Of a stretch of 64,000 nucleotides of DNA, positions 59,945 through 64,000 are shown piece after piece. The DNA comes from Streptomyces sulphureus DSM 40104 (GTDB taxonomy: Bacteria > Actinomycetota > Actinomycetes > Streptomycetales > Streptomycetaceae). The stretch is taken from the NCBI RefSeq assembly GCF_000381025.1, contig NZ_KB905816.1, positions 186,001 through 250,000 on the forward strand, in the 5' to 3' direction. Position numbers and translations under genes: made by a program. Each line of letters begins with the position of its first letter. Positions within the stretch are counted from its first letter, which is position 1. Below the pieces are notes generated by a model that had not been told where the DNA came from, did not search any database, and saw only the letters and a list, made by a program, of their open reading frames with translations.

Positions 59945-61297
59945 TCAGCGCCCCTCGCGCTCGTCCACGATGCGCTTGATCTTGCCGACCGACCGCTCCA
60001 ACGTCTCCGGGTCGACGACGTCCACCTGGACGCTCACCCCTGCACCCTCCTTGACCCCCTTGACTATGGCGGCCGTCGCCGCCTCCCGGTCGGCCGTGGA
60101 GGCGTCGCGGCGGGCCTCGACGCGCACCGTGAGGTGGTCCATGCGCCCCCGACTGCTGAGCCGCAGTTGGAAGTGGGGCGCCACGGCCGGGGTCCGCAGG
60201 AGTATCTCCTCGACCTGGCTGGGGAAGAGGTTGACGCCGCGCAGGATGATCATGTCGTCGCTGCGCCCCGTGACCTTCTGCACCCTGCGGAAGGGCTTTC
60301 GGGCCGTTCCCGGCAGCAGCCGCGTGAGGTCGCGGGTGCGGTAGCGGATCACGGGCATCGCCTGCTTGGTGAGCGAGGTGAAGACCAACTCGCCCTCCTC
60401 GCCGTCGGGGAGGGGCTCACCCGTGATCGGGTCGACGACCTCGGGGAAGAAGTGGTCCTCCCAGACGTGGAGTCCGTCCTTGGTCTCCACGCACTCCTGC
60501 GCGACACCGGGGCCCGCGAGTTCGGAGAGTCCGTAGATGTCCACGGCGTGGATGTCGAGCCGCTCCTCCATCTCCGCGCGCATGCCCTCCGTCCACGGCT
60601 CGGCGCCGAAGATGCCGACCCGCAGCGAGGTGCTCCGCGGGTCGATGCCCTGGCGCTCGAACTCGTCGAGGAGGGTGAGCATGTAGGAGGGGGTGACCAT
60701 GATGATCTCGGGCTCGAAGTCCGTGATGATCTGCACCTGCCGCGCCGTCATCCCCCCGGACGCCGGGATGACGGTGCAGCCCGCGCGCTCGGCGCCGTAG
60801 TGCGCGCCGAGGCCGCCGGTGAAGAGGCCGTAGCCGTACGAGATGTGGACCTTGTGCCCGGGGCGTCCGCCCGCTGCGCGGATCGAGCGGGCCATGACGT
60901 CGGCCCAGTCGGAGAGGTCCTTCTCGGTGTAGCCGACGACGGTGGGCACGCCCGTCGTACCGCTGGAGGCGTGGAGCCTGCGGACGTCCTCGCCGGGGAC
61001 GGCGAACATGCCGAACGGGTAGTTGCTGCGCAGGTCGGCTTTGGTGGTGAAGGGGAAGCGGGCGAGATCGGCGGGGGTGGCGAAGTCCTCGGGGCGCACA
61101 CCTGCGGCGTCGAACTTCGCGCGGTAGTGGGGGACATGGTCGTAGACACGTCGCAACACGCCGGTGAGTCGCTCGCGTTGGAGGCTTGCGAGCCCCTCGG
61201 CGGTCAACCGCTCGCCGTCGTCGAGGAGTTCGGGGGGGAGCGGAGGTCCGGGTGTCCGCTGCACGAGCACCGATTCCCCCGCCTGCGTGCTGCTCAT
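59945..61297 (-). CDS. paaK: Phenylacetate-CoA ligase
   Basis: 450 residues, GGAGGAGAA before ATG and ATGA overlap with the paaI stop. The AMP-binding P-loop is ASSGTTGVPT, with SYGYGLFTGGLGAHYGAE, IFGAEPWTEGMR, DIYGLSELAGPG and the C-terminal lid TGRSDDMIILRGVNLFPSQV. PaaK activates phenylacetate with ATP and CoA, the first step of aerobic phenylacetate breakdown. Confidence 0.96.
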   Translation of the reverse strand: MSSTQAGESVLVQRTPGPPLPPELLDDGERLTAEGLASLQRERLTGVLRRVYDHVPHYRAKFDAAGVRPEDFATPADLARFPFTTKADLRSNYPFGMFAVPGEDVRRLHASSGTTGVPTVVGYTEKDLSDWADVMARSIRAAGGRPGHKVHISYGYGLFTGGLGAHYGAERAGCTVIPASGGMTARQVQIITDFEPEIIMVTPSYMLTLLDEFERQGIDPRSTSLRVGIFGAEPWTEGMRAEMEERLDIHAVDIYGLSELAGPGVAQECVETKDGLHVWEDHFFPEVVDPITGEPLPDGEEGELVFTSLTKQAMPVIRYRTRDLTRLLPGTARKPFRRVQKVTGRSDDMIILRGVNLFPSQVEEILLRTPAVAPHFQLRLSSRGRMDHLTVRVEARRDASTADREAATAAIVKGVKEGAGVSVQVDVVDPETLERSVGKIKRIVDEREGR

Positions 61298-61716
61298 TTC
61301 TCCTCCACGCCTCGGAGCGCACGGCTGCGCCCGCGGAACTCCGCGATGACGTCGGCGCCGCGCACAATGCTGACGTCGTAGATGCCACTGCGGCCGTACC
61401 TGGTGCGCTCCCTGGCCACCGCCCGCAGCTCGTCCCCCTGCTTGGCCGGCGCGATGAAGTTGATCTCTGCGCCGGAGGCGACGGTCACCGGGCCGTGGCT
61501 GTTGCAGGCGCACGCGAACGCGGTGTCCGCCAGAAGGAAGAGGTAGCCGCCGTGGGCGATGCGGTGGCCGTTGACCATCTTCTCCGTGACGGTCATCGTC
61601 GCGACGGCGAACCCCTCGTCGGAATCGCCGAGTTCGATGCCGAGGTGCCGGGATGCCGTGTCGGCTTCGAACATCCTGCGGACCGGGTCCGGAACTGCGC
61701 CCATGCGGTGTGCCAT
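61294..61716 (-). CDS. paaI: Hotdog thioesterase PaaI
   Basis: 140 residues from ATG at 61716 (ATG at 61704 also possible). The PaaI hotdog pattern is HLGIELGDSDEGFAVATMTV, MVNGHRIAHGGYLFLLADTA and ASGAEINFIAPAKQGDELRA. It hydrolyses stalled phenylacetyl-CoA-derived thioesters, recycling CoA. It is coupled to paaK by a 4-bp ATGA overlap. Confidence 0.93.
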   Translation of the reverse strand: MAHRMGAVPDPVRRMFEADTASRHLGIELGDSDEGFAVATMTVTEKMVNGHRIAHGGYLFLLADTAFACACNSHGPVTVASGAEINFIAPAKQGDELRAVARERTRYGRSGIYDVSIVRGADVIAEFRGRSRALRGVEEK

Positions 61717-61749
61717 CCGTGGTTCGACTGACCTGTACTGCCCTTGTTG

Positions 61750-61771
61750 ACCGACCGAACATTCGGTTAGT
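61750..61771. promoter_or_regulatory. PaaR-like TetR operator between paaI and paaN
   Basis: The 22-bp site reads ACCGACCGAACATTCGGTTA then GT, with the perfect inner inverted repeat ACCGAA-CA-TTCGGT (61754-61767). It matches all but two fixed positions of the actinobacterial PaaR consensus as I recall it (outer ACTnACCG and CGGTnAGT arms). It lies in the 111-bp divergent promoter of the two paa operons. A TetR-type PaaR would release it when phenylacetyl-CoA is present; no paaR gene is in the window. Confidence 0.72.
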
Positions 61772-61827
61772 GTTTCGGCGCCGTTAAGTAATTCAGCATC
61801 CGACCTGGCTGTCAAGGGGTTGAGTAC

Positions 61828-63540
61828 ATGTCCGAGCAGGTACCGACGGGCGGCGAGTTCTTCGCACGCCACAGCGCGCTGCTGAACGAGGCGGCGGCTG
61901 CGGCCGAGAGCCGGGAGTTCTTCAACCCGTACAAGGAGTCGCCCAGTCCCCGGGTGTACGGCGAGGAGGCGCCGAAGGCGGGCGAGGCAGCGTTCAAGGC
62001 CCTGCTCGACCGGGAGTTCGCGCTCCCGGGCCATCCCGGGACCGGCACCGTCGCACCGACCGAGACCTCCCCCTACGGCTTTTCGCTCGGCGTCAGCTAC
62101 CCCAGGGTGACGCCCGACGAGGCGATCGCTGCCACGAGGGCGGCGGCGGGCCCATGGCGCGACACCACCCCGGACGTGCGCGCCGGCGTCGCCGCCGAGA
62201 TCCTCGGCCGTCTCAACGCGGCGAGCTTCGAGATCGCGCACGCCGTCCATCACACCACGGGCCAGGCGTTCGTGATGGCCTTTCAGGCGGGCGGCCCGAA
62301 CGCGCAGGAGCGCGGGCTCGAAGCGGTCACCTACGCGTGGGTCGAGCAGCGGCGCCTGCCCCGCACGGCACGGTGGACCAAGCCGCAGCGCAAGGGCGAA
62401 CCGCTGGTGCTCGACAAGAAGTTCACCCCCGTCGGCCACGGCGTCGCGCTCCTCGTCGCCTGCAACACCTTCCCCACCTGGAACGGCTACCCGGGGCTCT
62501 TCGCCAGCCTCGTCGCCGGCAACCCGGTCGTCGTCAAGCCGCACCCGGGCGCCGTGCTTCCGCTCGCCGTCACGGTGCGGGTCGCCCGCGAGGTGCTCGC
62601 GGAGGCCGGGTTCGACCCGAACGTCGTGGTGCTCGCCGCCGAAGGGCACGACGACCGCACCGCCGCCGAGTACGCCGTGCGCCCCGAGATCCGCATCGTC
62701 GACTTCACCGGCTCGACCGCCTTCGGCAACTGGCTGGAGGGCAACGCCCGGCAGGCCCGCGTCTTCACCGAGAAGGCCGGTCTCAACACCGTCGTCGTCG
62801 ACTCCACCGACGACTACCGCGGCATGCTCGGCAACCTCGCCTTCTCCCTCTCGCTCTACAGCGGCCAGATGTGCACCACCCCACAGAACCTCCTGGTACC
62901 CCGCAACGGCATCGCCACCGACCAAGGCACCAAGAAGCCGGACGAGTTCGCCGCCGACCTCGGCACCGCGCTCGACAAGCTCCTCGGCGATCCGGCACGG
63001 GCCGCCGGCACGCTCGGCGCCGTCGCCAACAAGGGCGTCAAGGCGCGCCTGGAGGAAGCGGCCGCACTCGGACGCGTGGCGCACGCCTCACAACCCGTCG
63101 AACACCCGGAGTACGCCGACGCGTTGCTCCGCACCCCGCTCGTTGCGCGGCTCGACGCCGCCAAGGACCGCGAGACCTTCACCCGCGAGTGGTTCGGCCC
63201 CGTCTCCTTCGTCATCGACACCGAATCGACTGACGAGAGCCTGCGCCTCCTCAGGGAGACGGTCGGCGAGCACGGCGCGCTGACCGCGTCCGTCTACTCC
63301 ACGGACGAGGGGGTGCTCGAAGCCGCCGAGTCCTCGGCGCACGAGGCCGGCGTCCACCTCTCGGAGAACCTCACGGGCGGCGTCTTCGTCAACCAGACGA
63401 CCGCCTTCACCGACTTCCACGGCAGCGCCGCCAACCCTGCGGCGAGCGCCACCCTCTCGGACGCGGCCTTCGTCACGGGCCGGTTCAGCTTTCTCGAGTC
63501 CCGCAGGCACGCCGCGGCCGAGGAGGCGACCGGTGCCTGA
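61828..63540 (+). CDS. paaN: Phenylacetate degradation aldehyde dehydrogenase PaaN
   Basis: 570 residues. It belongs to the long ALDH-superfamily PaaN type: ACNTFPTWNGYPGLFASLVA, GNPVVVKPHPGAVLPLAVTV, DFTGSTAFGNWLEG, catalytic Cys in LYSGQMCTTPQN and GGVFVNQTTAFTDFHGSAAN. In actinomycetes PaaN is thought to act in opening or oxidising ring-cleavage intermediates of phenylacetyl-CoA. It is the first gene right of the PaaR-like box, and the thiolase start overlaps its end by 8 bp. Confidence 0.93.
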   Translation: MSEQVPTGGEFFARHSALLNEAAAAAESREFFNPYKESPSPRVYGEEAPKAGEAAFKALLDREFALPGHPGTGTVAPTETSPYGFSLGVSYPRVTPDEAIAATRAAAGPWRDTTPDVRAGVAAEILGRLNAASFEIAHAVHHTTGQAFVMAFQAGGPNAQERGLEAVTYAWVEQRRLPRTARWTKPQRKGEPLVLDKKFTPVGHGVALLVACNTFPTWNGYPGLFASLVAGNPVVVKPHPGAVLPLAVTVRVAREVLAEAGFDPNVVVLAAEGHDDRTAAEYAVRPEIRIVDFTGSTAFGNWLEGNARQARVFTEKAGLNTVVVDSTDDYRGMLGNLAFSLSLYSGQMCTTPQNLLVPRNGIATDQGTKKPDEFAADLGTALDKLLGDPARAAGTLGAVANKGVKARLEEAAALGRVAHASQPVEHPEYADALLRTPLVARLDAAKDRETFTREWFGPVSFVIDTESTDESLRLLRETVGEHGALTASVYSTDEGVLEAAESSAHEAGVHLSENLTGGVFVNQTTAFTDFHGSAANPAASATLSDAAFVTGRFSFLESRRHAAAEEATGA

Positions 63541-64000
63541 GGTCTTCCTCGTCGACGGAGCCCGTACTCCGCAGGGCAGGTACGGCGGCGCCCTCGCCTC
63601 CGTGCGCCCGGACGACCTCGCCGCGCTCGTCGTCCGCGAGGCCGTGCGGCGCTCGGGCGCTCCGGGCGAGGCCGTGGACGAGGTGGTCCTCGGCGCCGCC
63701 AACCAGGCGGGCGAGGACAACCGGAACGTGGCGCGAATGGCCGCCCTGCTCGCGGGACTTCCGCACACCGTGCCCGGATACACGGTCAACCGGCTCTGCG
63801 CCTCGGGGCTCACGGCTGCTGCCTCGGCCGCGCAGGCGGTGCGGGCGGGAGAGGCGGAGCTGGTCGTCGCGGGCGGCGTCGAGTCGATGACGCGTGCGCC
63901 GTGGGTGATGGCGAAGCCGGGCACCCCGTGGGCGCGGCCGGGCGAGGTCCATGACACCTCGCTCGGCTGGCGGTTCACCAACCCGGCCTTCGCCGAGGCC
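63533..64000 (+). CDS. paaJ: Acetyl-CoA acyltransferase (thiolase), 5' part
   Basis: 156 residues visible from GTG, with GAGGAGG upstream inside paaN; it continues past the window. Thiolase N-terminal features are VDGARTPQGRYGGALASVRP, LGAANQAGEDNRNVARMAAL and the nucleophile Cys in VNRLCASGLTAA, then AGGVESMTRAPWVM. In a paa operon it would cleave 3-oxoadipyl-CoA and its precursor to acetyl-CoA and succinyl-CoA. The symbol (paaJ/paaE/pcaF-like) depends on context. Confidence 0.9.
   Translation, partial: MPEVFLVDGARTPQGRYGGALASVRPDDLAALVVREAVRRSGAPGEAVDEVVLGAANQAGEDNRNVARMAALLAGLPHTVPGYTVNRLCASGLTAAASAAQAVRAGEAELVVAGGVESMTRAPWVMAKPGTPWARPGEVHDTSLGWRFTNPAFAEA

Noticed and set aside
61717..63084. 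Long minus-strand extension of the paaI frame through paaN
   Set aside because: It is antisense to the well-supported paaN gene and crosses the PaaR-like promoter region.

Overview
The window is very GC-rich and carries the gene families and signals of a Streptomyces (or close actinomycete) chromosome: DUF397, DUF5753-type XRE regulators, SAV2177-type methyltransferases, DUF2795, DUF6480, DUF6297, an AfsR/SARP regulator, rare TTA codons, GTG starts and ATGA/GTGA gene overlaps. Genus is inferred from content only. I saw no rRNA, tRNA, transposase, phage gene or CRISPR array. It reads as ordinary to mildly accessory chromosome with several decaying genes.

Layout. 1-10.4 kb: a truncated PQQ-type sugar dehydrogenase, PdxH-like oxidase, DUF2795 protein, glutamate decarboxylase, DUF2071 protein, a LacI regulator divergent from a secreted PA14/GH2 glycosidase, and small enzymes (phosphatase-like, nucleotidyltransferase, HhH protein). 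10.5-18.0 kb is the most unusual block: a GT-B-like transferase translationally coupled to an unknown protein, converging on a STAND NB-ARC/TPR protein with a glycine-rich amyloid-signalling-like motif before its NTPase, which is divergent from a SARP/NB-ARC/TPR regulator. The transferase and the SARP each contain a TTA codon. Four heptamers at exact 11-bp spacing lie before the transferase, as in SARP operators. 18-26 kb: TetR/flavin oxidoreductase pair, a decayed sphingosine-phosphate-lyase-like decarboxylase, VanZ protein, succinate-semialdehyde-type dehydrogenase, a VOC protein and a decayed acyltransferase-3 gene.

26.4-30.1 kb: a three-gene molybdenum hydroxylase operon (2Fe-2S, FAD with extra cysteines, Mo subunit). 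30-36 kb: AhpD-like, SDR, VOC, F420/FMN oxidoreductase and DinB genes, and a Tat-exported 5'-nucleotidase. 36-41 kb: a DUF6297/ABC-ATPase exporter and a secreted cell-wall-type protein. 41-48 kb: a tightly coupled carbohydrate ABC importer with its own ATPase, a PHP/CehA-like phosphoesterase and a Gfo/Idh/MocA oxidoreductase. 48-51 kb: SAV2177 methyltransferase, DUF397, a frameshifted XRE/DUF5753 gene and a TTA-containing HATPase.

51-59.3 kb: a VOC protein, a molybdate importer in which ModB and ModC are fused, ModA, a Mop/TOBE-HTH protein, a secreted M15/Hedgehog-like protein, a secreted adenosine deaminase, and a secreted TNT-type NAD glycohydrolase with a small candidate immunity gene 3 bp downstream. 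59.9-64 kb: phenylacetate catabolism, paaI-paaK divergent from paaN-thiolase, with a PaaR-like palindrome between them. The molybdate importer could supply the Mo enzyme at 26-30 kb. The secreted nucleotidase, NADase and adenosine deaminase could act on extracellular nucleotides. Glutamate decarboxylase and the aldehyde dehydrogenase could take part in one GABA route. These functional links are inferences.
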